DNA from: Rubellicoccus peritrichatus
GTDB taxonomy: Bacteria > Verrucomicrobiota > Verrucomicrobiia > Opitutales > Cerasicoccaceae
Assembly (NCBI RefSeq): GCF_033100135.1
Contig: NZ_CP136920.1
Coordinates: 4,645,001 to 4,709,000 of the forward strand
Reading direction: 5' to 3'
Length of the DNA: 64,000 bases
Of this stretch, positions 34,999 to 43,475 are shown piece after piece. Both the position numbers and the translations under genes were made by a program. The notes below the pieces were generated by a model. It was given only the letters and a program-made list of their open reading frames with translations. It was not told the origin of the DNA and made no database searches. Position 1 is the stretch's first letter, and each line of letters starts with the position of its first letter.

Positions 34999-37503
34999 CT
35001 ACTTATTCTGCTTCGCTAATCTTTCAGCGTGGATTTGCTCAGCCTGCTCCAAGGTGAACGATGGCTCGTTCACCGGGAAGTCATTCGTGGCAGCCTCCAA
35101 GGAAACCGTCAGCTTCACTGGCTCCCCTTTCTTCAGATAAACTTCGCGGGCAAAATCACCATGTTCAGAGGACCTCATCTTCGCACTGGATTCGATTTCC
35201 TCAATTCCCTGACGAACAAAAATCGTAACCCACTGGTCTTTAAGGCTACGAATCGTCGCCGTGATTTCTTTCTGCTCCAAATCCCATTCGAGCGATTCAA
35301 CAGTCGCTTGTGTTCGCGTGCGAAGACCGTCAATCGAACCGGATGGCAATCTAGTCGACCACGCTGGCAAGAGCTCGATGACACCAGGTTTTGAATAGAG
35401 TAGAGCTTCAGCAACGAATCCCGGCAGCCCACAAAGCACGTCTGTATTCGGAGCCCAGTTAGGATTGTGGCGGGTAATCAAGTTACGCTCAATATAATCA
35501 TAGCGCATCAAGAGGTAGAGATACTGATAAAACAGTTCCGGATAATTTGTCCGCGCAGCAGCAAACGCACGCACTACAAAGCCGTGACCTGCCCAATGCT
35601 GCGGAAGCCTCTTTTCAATCGCGACACGCATTGCTTGCATCTCCTCAGGGTGTTCTTCCCAGTTCAACTCATGCGCTGGCCAGACCGGATAGCGGTGCGC
35701 CATATGGCGATGATCGTAGTGATCTTTGTATTTTGGATAAGCCCATTCCTTGAGAGCCCCTTCCTCGTTGATCAAGTATGGAGGCATTTTATCGAGCATG
35801 CCTTGCAAATGCTTTACTCTTTCGGGCTTAATCCCCAGATCTTGATATGCTTCGATCAAGTTGCGAATCGCCTGCTTAGCAGCTGCGATATCCTGAACTG
35901 AGTTCATCGACTGCCACTCCGAGTTCTCCGGCGAGAACGATGGCACAAAGAGGTAATTGCCGTTGTCGTCATACTCCGTCAGGAAGTCTTCATAAAAAAG
36001 CACGGTCTTTTCCATCAGTGGAAGCACGCGATCTTCCAGATATTGCTTATCACCCGTAACCAGATAATACTCGTAAAGCGGGTAGATCAGCCACGCTGCA
36101 CCAGCCGTCCAGCAATGAGAAGGGAAGCCATGGAAGTGTGTATTGTAATTCTCCCTAACACTGGTTCGGATACCTGACATATGACCGCGGAAACCGTAAA
36201 TGTTTTGCGCATTTACTTCCCAGCTGGGAGCAATTTCTTCAATCAAGCCCAGGTAGGCATATAAGGCCTCTGGAAGTGCGCAAGTATTTGCCCCAGCGAT
36301 CTGTTGATTCAGATTCGTGTCTAGCGTCCAGTCGGCCGACCATGGCGGGCCTTGATCACCGTTCCAGATACTTGTCAATGGTGGCGGATAACGACCACTG
36401 GACGACAGCAAAGTATAGCGGCCCATGTTAAACATCTTTTGTAGGAAAGCAGGAATTATCTCCTTGGAAGCCGCCTGCAGTTCTATCAATTCCTCAGAAG
36501 ACATGTAACGTTCATCCGAATCATCGAGATTGATGACAACGCGTCCCATCGCGCTCTCGTGCAGCGCGACGTGTGCATCAAACAGAGTGTCATAATCGGT
36601 TGGTAACTGAGCCAAGTCTTTCTGTATCGCGGCTAAATCCGCGTTAGCAAAATCGTCATGATCTTCGATTCGAGTGAGCATGAGGACGCTTTTGACGCCG
36701 ACGCACTTAAGAGAGTCTTCCCCGACTTCAACATCACCACCGTCGCAGATAACGCGTGTCACACCCTCGTAGCCACGGTCAGTAAGATTGTAAGTGGCCT
36801 GTGCGGTCATCCACTCCTCATCGTAAGTCGTCTCAATCAGCTCCATACCTTCCCTCCAATTGTGGTCTTGGTCGACAAGCTTGAGATTCACATTGAAATT
36901 ACGACCATCGAGAGACGTATAGTACTGAACAATCACATTGTCCGCACGTGAAACAAAGGTCTTGCTGATCCATTTACCGTCACGGTTGGTATAGCGCACA
37001 ACAGCCTCACCCGTCATAAAGTCGACTGAGCGAAGGTAGTCCCAAACCGAGCTTGCGTCTTCTAATTCTACCAACATGGAATAGGCAGGATGATACGATG
37101 GCGTCATAACAATACCAGTGTGCCCTTTCTCAGCCATAACCTCGCGCCAGTATGCCTGCGCATGATGGGTGTTGCCCTCTCGCATCATGCGCCGGACTTC
37201 GGGAAGTGCTTCCGAAATCTCAGGTGGCAGGGGACGCTCGTCTAATAACGGACGAAAGAGTCGCTCGTGATTAAAAACGACCTTATCTTTATATGGCTGG
37301 CCGAAAACTGATGCACCCAGCGTTCCATTACCCGTTACGATAGCCTCATCCCAGCGATTCGCAGGTCGGATGCTGCACATTCCGGGTATGTTCATCACTG
37401 CCTTCCGTTCTTCCAGCGGTAAGGGTTTGACGTGGATGGCATCCAAGCTACAGAAGCTAGCGGCAATAGCTGTCAAGAACAGATATATTATCGACTTTTT
37501 CAT
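34999..37503 (-). CDS. Secreted GH95-like alpha-fucosidase
   Basis: An 834-residue exported enzyme with signal peptide MKKSIIYLFLTAIAASFCSLDA. GH95 marks: RWDEAIVTGNGTLGASVFG with N-terminal beta domain, NHERLF, the WTLDTNLNQQIAGANTC segment with the catalytic-base-activating asparagines, FVPSFSPENSEWQ containing the candidate general-acid Glu, and HRHMAHRYPVWPAHEL. GH95 inverts alpha-L-fucosides and some alpha-L-galactosides; the galactosidase branch would also suit an agar or porphyran diet. ATG 37503 is chosen; a tandem 12-bp repeat supplies an extra in-frame ATG at 37515. It is co-transcribed with the DUF5107 gene. Confidence 0.85.
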   Translation of the reverse strand: MKKSIIYLFLTAIAASFCSLDAIHVKPLPLEERKAVMNIPGMCSIRPANRWDEAIVTGNGTLGASVFGQPYKDKVVFNHERLFRPLLDERPLPPEISEALPEVRRMMREGNTHHAQAYWREVMAEKGHTGIVMTPSYHPAYSMLVELEDASSVWDYLRSVDFMTGEAVVRYTNRDGKWISKTFVSRADNVIVQYYTSLDGRNFNVNLKLVDQDHNWREGMELIETTYDEEWMTAQATYNLTDRGYEGVTRVICDGGDVEVGEDSLKCVGVKSVLMLTRIEDHDDFANADLAAIQKDLAQLPTDYDTLFDAHVALHESAMGRVVINLDDSDERYMSSEELIELQAASKEIIPAFLQKMFNMGRYTLLSSSGRYPPPLTSIWNGDQGPPWSADWTLDTNLNQQIAGANTCALPEALYAYLGLIEEIAPSWEVNAQNIYGFRGHMSGIRTSVRENYNTHFHGFPSHCWTAGAAWLIYPLYEYYLVTGDKQYLEDRVLPLMEKTVLFYEDFLTEYDDNGNYLFVPSFSPENSEWQSMNSVQDIAAAKQAIRNLIEAYQDLGIKPERVKHLQGMLDKMPPYLINEEGALKEWAYPKYKDHYDHRHMAHRYPVWPAHELNWEEHPEEMQAMRVAIEKRLPQHWAGHGFVVRAFAAARTNYPELFYQYLYLLMRYDYIERNLITRHNPNWAPNTDVLCGLPGFVAEALLYSKPGVIELLPAWSTRLPSGSIDGLRTRTQATVESLEWDLEQKEITATIRSLKDQWVTIFVRQGIEEIESSAKMRSSEHGDFAREVYLKKGEPVKLTVSLEAATNDFPVNEPSFTLEQAEQIHAERLAKQNK

Positions 37504-37644
37504 TACTGATTTCATTACTGATTTAAACACTTATTTAAGAAATATTTTCGCATTACCGGTTAATCTTCATCTGGAGTTGTCAGCCGATAGACCTCCGCTA
37601 CTGCAGTGAGAAACGCACCTACGTCGGGGAAAGAATTGATTGGA

Positions 37645-39054
37645 TTAAGGACGTTCATCGACCAGTTCTCTTTCGATTTCCTCCAGCGACTTACCTTTCG
37701 TCTCAGGGACGAAGCGCTGCAGCACAACAAATCCGATCAGGCAAATAACCCCATAGAGCCAGAAAGTCCCTGCAGCTCCCATGGCCGCATTGATCGGCTT
37801 AAAAGTCACGGTTAGGCCAAAGCAGGCGATCCATAATGCGGACACACATAAACTCATCGCGCTGCCGCGGATACGGTTTGGGAATAGCTCGGAAAGCAAC
37901 ACCCATGTGATGGGTGCCAAGGTCATGGCATAACAAGCGATCGCGCTGAGCACAACGAGTAACACAGCAAGCCCTTTAACCTCAAAATAGTAACAGGCAC
38001 CGAGAATGGCATAGGTAACCATCAAGCCGGCAGAGCCAATAAGCATTAACGGTCTGCGCCCAAGCTTATCGACTGTTTTGATCGCAACAAAGGTGAAGAC
38101 CAGATTCACGACTCCAGTAATCACAATGTTGAACATCATACCACTGACATCGTAACCCGCCGCTTCAAAGATCTCCTGCGCGTAGTTGAAAATCACGTTG
38201 ATGCCGCACCATTGCTGGAAGACCGCAATAAAGATACCAAGGCCTACTATCTTTAACAACTTCGGGCTCAGAAGTTCGGCGTAGTTGATTCTGGGTGAAT
38301 GGTCTTCAACCGTTGCACCGATATCAGCAACTTCAAACTTCGCATAGGCTTCCCCGCCAATCCGCGCCAGAATGCTGTGGGCCTGTGCTTCACGCCCCCG
38401 CTTGAGCAACCATCGCGGCGACTCGGGAACAACCAAAGCGAGCAAAAGAAACAGCCCGGCCGGAATCGTCTCTGCAGCAAACATCCAACGCCAGCCTTGC
38501 TGCCCGTTCCAGGACTCAAGAATCATGGCAGCTGTTGCACCTTCCTCAACTGGATGCGCATTGTAGATTAGTAAATTCACAATCTGTGCCGCGAGCACCC
38601 CAATCACAATCGTAAGTTGATTGATCGATACAAACTTACCGCGCATCTCTGACGGCGCAATCTCGGCGATATACATCGGTGAGACATTCGAAGCCAAGCC
38701 GATCCCGATTCCCCCGAGAATCCGAGCGAGAATGAACATGTTGAACGAATATGACAGCGCCGTCCATACCGCTGAAGCAGTAAACATCGCTGCGGCAAGA
38801 ATCAGGACCTTCTTACGTCCGATGCGGTCGGTGATCACTCCGGAAAGCAACGCACCTGCCAGACAGCCCAACAATGCCGAGCTCATCGCCCAACCGGACT
38901 TCCATGCCTGCTCCTCGCCCGTTAGCCCAAAGTAGGCTTCATAAAACGGCTTTGCTCCGCCGATCACCACCCAGTCGTAACCAAAGAGCAAACCGCCCAT
39001 GGCCGCAACCAGACTGATCATCCAGATAAACTTAAGGTTGTAAGGGATATTCAC
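37645..39054 (-). CDS. MFS sugar porter (XylE/GalP type)
   Basis: A 469-residue, 12-helix permease of the sugar-porter family. Signatures: GGLLFGYDWVVIGG in helix 1, DRIGRKK in loop 2-3, RILGGIGIGLASNVSPMYIA, PESPRWLLKRGR before the central loop, QQWCGINVIFNYA in helix 7, DKLGRRPLMLIG in loop 8-9 and PETKGKSLEEIE at the C-terminus. It likely imports a monosaccharide with protons. The start is GTG 39054 or ATG 39021. It is divergent from an AraC gene and upstream of the GH95-like gene on the same strand (141 bp gap). Confidence 0.93.
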   Translation of the reverse strand: MNIPYNLKFIWMISLVAAMGGLLFGYDWVVIGGAKPFYEAYFGLTGEEQAWKSGWAMSSALLGCLAGALLSGVITDRIGRKKVLILAAAMFTASAVWTALSYSFNMFILARILGGIGIGLASNVSPMYIAEIAPSEMRGKFVSINQLTIVIGVLAAQIVNLLIYNAHPVEEGATAAMILESWNGQQGWRWMFAAETIPAGLFLLLALVVPESPRWLLKRGREAQAHSILARIGGEAYAKFEVADIGATVEDHSPRINYAELLSPKLLKIVGLGIFIAVFQQWCGINVIFNYAQEIFEAAGYDVSGMMFNIVITGVVNLVFTFVAIKTVDKLGRRPLMLIGSAGLMVTYAILGACYYFEVKGLAVLLVVLSAIACYAMTLAPITWVLLSELFPNRIRGSAMSLCVSALWIACFGLTVTFKPINAAMGAAGTFWLYGVICLIGFVVLQRFVPETKGKSLEEIERELVDERP

Positions 39055-39178
39055 TGATATTTAACAAGCCCCGCATGTGAACGAGACTGGCATAAAATAA
39101 CATATCAGGACCGTTCAAAACATAGCGTATTCGCTCTTTTAACATGGACTATCTTATTTGCATTGTCATATTGGACTA

Positions 39179-40060
39179 ATGAAGATTGAACAGCGCATCG
39201 CCGAAGGTTTCCCACAGCAGCGACTCGTGGTCGTGCCGACGATGTCAGTTCAACGCTGTAAGGAGCTTCCACTCGTAAACCAGCTGTATATTACGCACAT
39301 TGGATCCTACCCTTCCGCCCCGGGTCACTATGTAAAACGTGACGGCAGCAAGGAGGTCATTATGATCTATTGCATCAATGGCAGCGGCAGCATCGAGATA
39401 GACAATTTTCAACATAAGATGCGAAAGGGACACGCCGCATTGATTCCTCACAACACGCCTCATATCTATCGCAGTAGTCGCAAGGACCCATGGTCCATTT
39501 TCTGGATTCACTTCGCCGGCAGTCAAAAGGCACTCGCCATAGAAAGCCTTGGGCTGAGCCGTGCCAAACCGCTCCTCTTTGTCCCCGATTCCGCGAAGGT
39601 TCGCAATGCTTTCGAAGACATCTATGCCTGCCTCAAATATCAATATTCGGATGCCGGCCTACTCGCAACGACCAGTGAGCTGATGCGACTGCTAAGTATT
39701 CTGAAACTCCATTACGGCGCACCGCAAAAGCAGGAAAACGAAGATCGTATCCTCTCGACCATCGGCTTCATGCAGCAACATGTCCATCTGCAACTCACTC
39801 TCGAGGAACTGGCCACACAGGCCGCACTTTCGATTCCCCATTACAGCAAACTTTTCAGGCGATGCACCAGCAAATCTCCAATGGCGTATTTCTCGCAATT
39901 GAAAATTCGTAAAGCCTGCGAACTGCTGCAGCAAACCGAAGAACCGGTGCAGCACATTGCACTGCAACTCGGCTACGACGATCCCTTCTATTTCAGCCGC
40001 CTATTCAAAAAACTCCAAGGCGTCTCCCCCAGTGAGTATCGAAATCAGCTATTTCAATAG
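39179..40060 (+). CDS. AraC-family regulator with cupin sensor (paralogue A)
   Basis: A 293-residue protein. The N-terminal AraC-type arabinose-binding-like cupin (IGSYPSAPGHYVKR, IYCINGSGSIEI, KGHAALIPHNTPHIYRSS) precedes a double HTH (LEELATQAALSIPHYSKLFR, VQHIALQLGYDDPFYFSRLF, GVSPSEYR). ATG 39179 is preferred to the TTG at 39158. It is divergent from the sugar porter with a 125-bp shared region and is the probable activator of the porter-GH95-DUF5107 genes. It is about half identical by eye to the regulator at 40393. Confidence 0.93.
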   Translation: MKIEQRIAEGFPQQRLVVVPTMSVQRCKELPLVNQLYITHIGSYPSAPGHYVKRDGSKEVIMIYCINGSGSIEIDNFQHKMRKGHAALIPHNTPHIYRSSRKDPWSIFWIHFAGSQKALAIESLGLSRAKPLLFVPDSAKVRNAFEDIYACLKYQYSDAGLLATTSELMRLLSILKLHYGAPQKQENEDRILSTIGFMQQHVHLQLTLEELATQAALSIPHYSKLFRRCTSKSPMAYFSQLKIRKACELLQQTEEPVQHIALQLGYDDPFYFSRLFKKLQGVSPSEYRNQLFQ

Positions 40061-40153
40061 CGATCTCATAGGGCTTCTAAAATAATACTGATATTGTATA
40101 AATCTTAAGAAACGTTTGCTGAAGCGTGTATCCATCCTTTACCAACGAATCGT

Positions 40154-40282
40154 ATGACTCTGACCGGGTCTTCCCACCAGTCTCTGATTGAACTCGGACA
40201 GAAAGATGCGGCACTCGCACTGTTCATAGACTTAAAGGCATTTGCCGAGCAGAAACTCAATGAAGAGGCGCGTGTTGATTAA
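40154..40282 (+). CDS. Possible small ORF, unknown
   Basis: A 42-codon ATG frame (MTLTGSSHQSLIELG, later FIDLKAFAEQKLNEEARVD), Ala/Leu/Glu-rich and likely helical. Its 3' end overlaps the next small frame by 23 bp. No family was recognised. It sits in the 330-bp gap between two paralogous AraC genes, so it may also be leftover from the duplication. Confidence 0.25.
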   Translation: MTLTGSSHQSLIELGQKDAALALFIDLKAFAEQKLNEEARVD

Positions 40283-40415
40283 TTTCGCCATCTCACTACT
40301 TCTTTTGCTGGCCTTTGAAGACGATTTTACCGATCTTACTCGTTTACAAATAGAGCGCTTGATCGCTCTGGTTGAGAAAAGTGAAAAAGAAAATGACAAA
40401 GTGTGTGCAGGATGA
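40260..40415 (+). CDS. Possible small membrane ORF overlapping its neighbours
   Basis: A 51-codon ATG frame: MKRRVLINFAISLLLLLAFE is a basic start plus hydrophobic segment, followed by a charged helix (LTRLQIERLIALVEKSEKEN). It overlaps the preceding small frame by 23 bp and runs 23 bp into the following AraC gene in another frame. Overlapping starts suggest coupling, but the frame is short and unrecognised. Confidence 0.25.
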   Translation: MKRRVLINFAISLLLLLAFEDDFTDLTRLQIERLIALVEKSEKENDKVCAG

Positions 40416-41307
40416 ATCTGGCAAAGGAATCCGAGAAGGGTTCATTCGGCAGAGGCTGGCTGTTGTCCCGCCTCAGATCATCAAGCGTTGCCAGGCGCAC
40501 TCGCTTGTCAGCAACCTGTATATAACCGACATAGGGGAATTTCCTTTAGCGGAAAATCATTACGTATCACGAAAGGAAGCTGTCGCAGAAGCCATTTTGA
40601 TTTATTGCCTCGATGGATCAGGCGAGGTGACCATTGAGGACCAGTCATACACAGTGAAACCAGGCAATGCTGTTGTTATTCCGCCGAATCAGTCTCATAC
40701 CTATCGTGCGAGTTCCAATGAGCCATGGTCAATCTTTTGGATCCATTTTGGGGGTGAGCAATTGCCAGAGGTCATGGAATATTTGATTGAAGATAGGAAA
40801 ACCCCGCTGCTTTTCGTACCGGATCGGCAGATCATGAAGAATGCCTTTGAGGATATATATGTATGTCTGAGCTATAACTACTCAGATGCAGGTTTGCTGG
40901 CGATGAGCACGGCACTGATGTCTCTAGTCTCCAAGATTAAATTACACCACAAGGATAATAATCAGGAGGTTCGCAAAATCGAGCAACGAGTCGCAGGCAC
41001 AATTGCCTTCATGCATGAACACTTGCACATGCATCTGTGTCTTAGAGATTTTGCAAGGCGCGCGGGAATGTCGGGGCAGAATTACTCAAAGCGCTTTAAA
41101 GCCAAAACCGGTCAGTCGCCGATGGCCTACTTCATTCAACTTAAAATCCAGAAAGCCTGCCGCTTGTTGATCGAGACAGAGCAAAGCATCGGTGAAATTT
41201 CGCAGCAGCTAGGCTACGAAGACCAATATTACTTTAGCCGACAGTTCAAAAAAGTGCAGGGCTGCTCACCAAGTCATTATAGAGGCTCGGTAGGGGAAGA
41301 CGTTTAG
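40393..41307 (+). CDS. AraC-family regulator with cupin sensor (paralogue B)
   Basis: A 304-residue protein. The cupin sensor (YCLDGSGEVTIEDQSY, KPGNAVVIPPNQSHTYRASS, EPWSIFWIHFGGEQ) precedes a double HTH (LRDFARRAGMSGQNYSKRFK, IGEISQQLGYEDQYYFSRQF, GCSPSHYR). Nearly every motif has a counterpart in the 39179 gene, so this is an old tandem duplication with divergence mainly in the sensor half. ATG 40393 is chosen over TTG 40372. The target is probably another sugar gene set; the next genes on this strand are PEP-CTERM proteins. Confidence 0.92.
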   Translation: MTKCVQDESGKGIREGFIRQRLAVVPPQIIKRCQAHSLVSNLYITDIGEFPLAENHYVSRKEAVAEAILIYCLDGSGEVTIEDQSYTVKPGNAVVIPPNQSHTYRASSNEPWSIFWIHFGGEQLPEVMEYLIEDRKTPLLFVPDRQIMKNAFEDIYVCLSYNYSDAGLLAMSTALMSLVSKIKLHHKDNNQEVRKIEQRVAGTIAFMHEHLHMHLCLRDFARRAGMSGQNYSKRFKAKTGQSPMAYFIQLKIQKACRLLIETEQSIGEISQQLGYEDQYYFSRQFKKVQGCSPSHYRGSVGEDV

Positions 41308-41488
41308 TTATTAAACTTACTCGCTTGGTGATGGCGATCTGCAAGTGCATCAATGATCGTGGTTTAAGTAGTCAGAGTACTGTATAGTCCATCTTGAATT
41401 AGTGGATAATTCATGGACGTTAAAAGCGAAATTCTCTATAATATTGCCTTAGTTTTATTCCCTTGTTACTACCTTAAACATAACAATT

Positions 41489-42184
41489 ATGTCTATATAC
41501 AAAAAAACTCTAACCTACACTTCAGGAGCCTTGCTGTTCTGTGCAACCGCACTGCAAGCCCAACTAAGCATTACCAACGGCGATTTTGAGGCGCAGGTTG
41601 TCCCACAGCCCCCAGGTTACGACGAAAATGTCGCAGACTGGTTCCAGTCTCAAACTTCTAGTTTCTACGAATACGTTTATAATCAGCCTAGCGTCGGCGA
41701 TAACAATAGGTTAATGTTTGAAAACACTGCAGACCATCCGAACTATGTCTATCAGAGCATGGGCACTGTGACTGCCGGCGAAGTAGCGAGTGGTTCAATC
41801 CAGTTTTTTGCTGACGCTATTAAACGTAGTGATCGTGATTTTGGCGCAATAGAATTTGAATTATTTTCTGGGACTTTCGCTACACCTGGTAATGGTAATC
41901 CTTTGACCGGTTTAAGTTCATTGGGAACATACACGGTGCCAGCGAATACGTTTACTACAGACCCAGGATTTGCTGAAGCTCCTATTATAACTTCAGCATT
42001 TGATATCAGTAGTCTCTCGGCCGGCACAGAGGTATGGTTGCAACTAACAGCTCCTATTGCTGGCGGGGGTGTTAATCCAGGCATCGACAATATATCTTTC
42101 AGCGTTATCCCAGAGCCAAGCACATATGCTTTTCTTGGAGGTCTTTTAGCATTCGCTTTGGTGATGATTCGCCGCCGCAAGTGA
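41489..42184 (+). CDS. PEP-CTERM exported protein
   Basis: A 231-residue exported protein with signal peptide LTYTSGALLFCATALQAQ. The body resembles the carbohydrate-binding-like beta-sandwich found in such proteins (LSITNGDFEAQVVPQPPGY, NYVYQSMGTVTAGEVASGSI, PGIDNISFSVIPE). The C-terminus VIPEPSTYAFLGGLLAFALV ends MIRRRK, a canonical PEP-CTERM sorting signal. It is monocistronic. The C-terminal signal is closely related to that of the protein at 26.2 kb. Confidence 0.9.
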   Translation: MSIYKKTLTYTSGALLFCATALQAQLSITNGDFEAQVVPQPPGYDENVADWFQSQTSSFYEYVYNQPSVGDNNRLMFENTADHPNYVYQSMGTVTAGEVASGSIQFFADAIKRSDRDFGAIEFELFSGTFATPGNGNPLTGLSSLGTYTVPANTFTTDPGFAEAPIITSAFDISSLSAGTEVWLQLTAPIAGGGVNPGIDNISFSVIPEPSTYAFLGGLLAFALVMIRRRK

Positions 42185-42544
42185 CTGGAAATTTAAGAAG
42201 AATGGATATGATGTAAACATCATCGTTTCATTACTTCGAAGCTAAAATGTGAGCAAGGGTATACAATGCTCCGTATCTTAAGGGTCTTGAAAAGAGTGTT
42301 TTCACCAAGGCCGGTTAGGATTCGAGCATACGAGCCATCGAAGATTCGGTCAAGGATGGTGTGCTGTTCTTGACCGGATCTATCGCTCTTTGCAGTCCAT
42401 AGTCTCTTAGAATGGAATTCGGATACGAAGACCGACTACGAAGCAAAGCTCGGAGACGAGTTTGATCCCAGAATGGTGAATGGTATGCGCGATTCGCCAC
42501 GCTGGTTGAAGCCAATGTAATTTCCTAGCTTCAATACATAAACT
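42185..42544. other. Intergenic region with a possible coding relic
   Basis: No intact gene. On the plus strand a stop-to-stop frame from about 42376 to 42522 reads protein-like (LSLFAVHSLLEWNSDTKTDY, then EAKLGDEFDPRMVNGMRDSP) and ends WLKPM-stop. It may be the 3' end of a lost gene; no family was recognised. The promoter of the next PEP-CTERM-like gene should lie near 42500. Confidence 0.3.
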
Positions 42545-43222
42545 ATGCGAAAAAAAATATTATCCCTGGCACTTCTTTCGTTGGCTGCATGCTCAAGCGG
42601 AGTATCAGCTGCGACAATTAATTATGGATCGGCATTTAACATTGTCGATCAGAATTCGGTGGATACGTCTTTCGGGACTATTGAATATGCATACAACTTC
42701 TCGTTAGAAGAAACGACTACAGATGTTAATGGTGTTACATTTACCGGAATTCACTTGGATGGTATCAATTCGAGTCCTGACGGTAACATTTCTTATATCA
42801 CCGGAGGTAGCACTAGTGATGCTTCTGCTACGATTCCAGGAGGTACTAATGCTGGGCTCGCTACATTGCTCGGTGGGGGCACATTTACGGGCGGGAATGC
42901 TTCTGCAGAAATTACCCTCAACAACCTTACGATAGGAAACAAATATCAAGTTCAGCTCTTTTCATTCCAAACCAACTCTGGTGAGCAGTTCTCAGTTGAC
43001 GGCAACTTGCTAGACCCACAATCGGGTACGCTTGGACAAACAATCATAGGAACATTTACCGCCGATGCGGAGACTCAAACTATCAACACTTCGGGAAGCC
43101 AGCAGTTCGCGGTCGGTAACGGTCTTGTTCTCGTAAGGGTGCCGGAGCAAAGCAGCTTCGCCGTTGTGGCAGGGTTGTTAACGGTCAGCATCGTCGTTTT
43201 TACTCGCCGACGCCGCAGTTAA
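42545..43222 (+). CDS. PEP-CTERM-like exported protein with VPEQ variant
   Basis: A 225-residue exported protein with signal peptide MRKKILSLALLSLAACSSG then VSA|A. Its beta-rich body has Gly/Thr/Ser repeats (TSDASATIPGGTNAGLATLL). The C-terminus has VPEQSSFAVVAGLLTVSIVV then TRRRRS: the hydrophobic helix and arginine cluster of a PEP-CTERM signal, but the motif is PEQ rather than PEP. A strong terminator follows 30 bp later. Its body differs from the protein at 41.5 kb. Confidence 0.85.
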   Translation: MRKKILSLALLSLAACSSGVSAATINYGSAFNIVDQNSVDTSFGTIEYAYNFSLEETTTDVNGVTFTGIHLDGINSSPDGNISYITGGSTSDASATIPGGTNAGLATLLGGGTFTGGNASAEITLNNLTIGNKYQVQLFSFQTNSGEQFSVDGNLLDPQSGTLGQTIIGTFTADAETQTINTSGSQQFAVGNGLVLVRVPEQSSFAVVAGLLTVSIVVFTRRRRS

Positions 43223-43252
43223 AGCCAACAAAGCGTCAAGATTTCGTGAGAG

Positions 43253-43281
43253 TCCCTGCCTTCACCGGCAGGGATTTTTTT
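43253..43281 (+). terminator. Intrinsic terminator after the VPEQ protein gene
   Basis: An 8-bp perfect stem TCCCTGCC / GGCAGGGA with a 6-base loop TTCACC, followed by seven T residues, 30 bp past the stop codon. Confidence 0.95.
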
Positions 43282-43475
43282 GTAGACCGGAGGTATTGCT
43301 AAATTGCGATTGGTGCACAGTTTTCTACAATATGTCGGATTAGTAAGCCTCTATAGGGTAACAACAATCGGCCCGAGGTCCAAAGCAGTAAGGTCATTGG
43401 TCTGTTACCACGAACAAGTGCCCGCAGGCGTCCACATCGTCATGCTTCCTACATCAATATTGAGCAATCCTCCCT

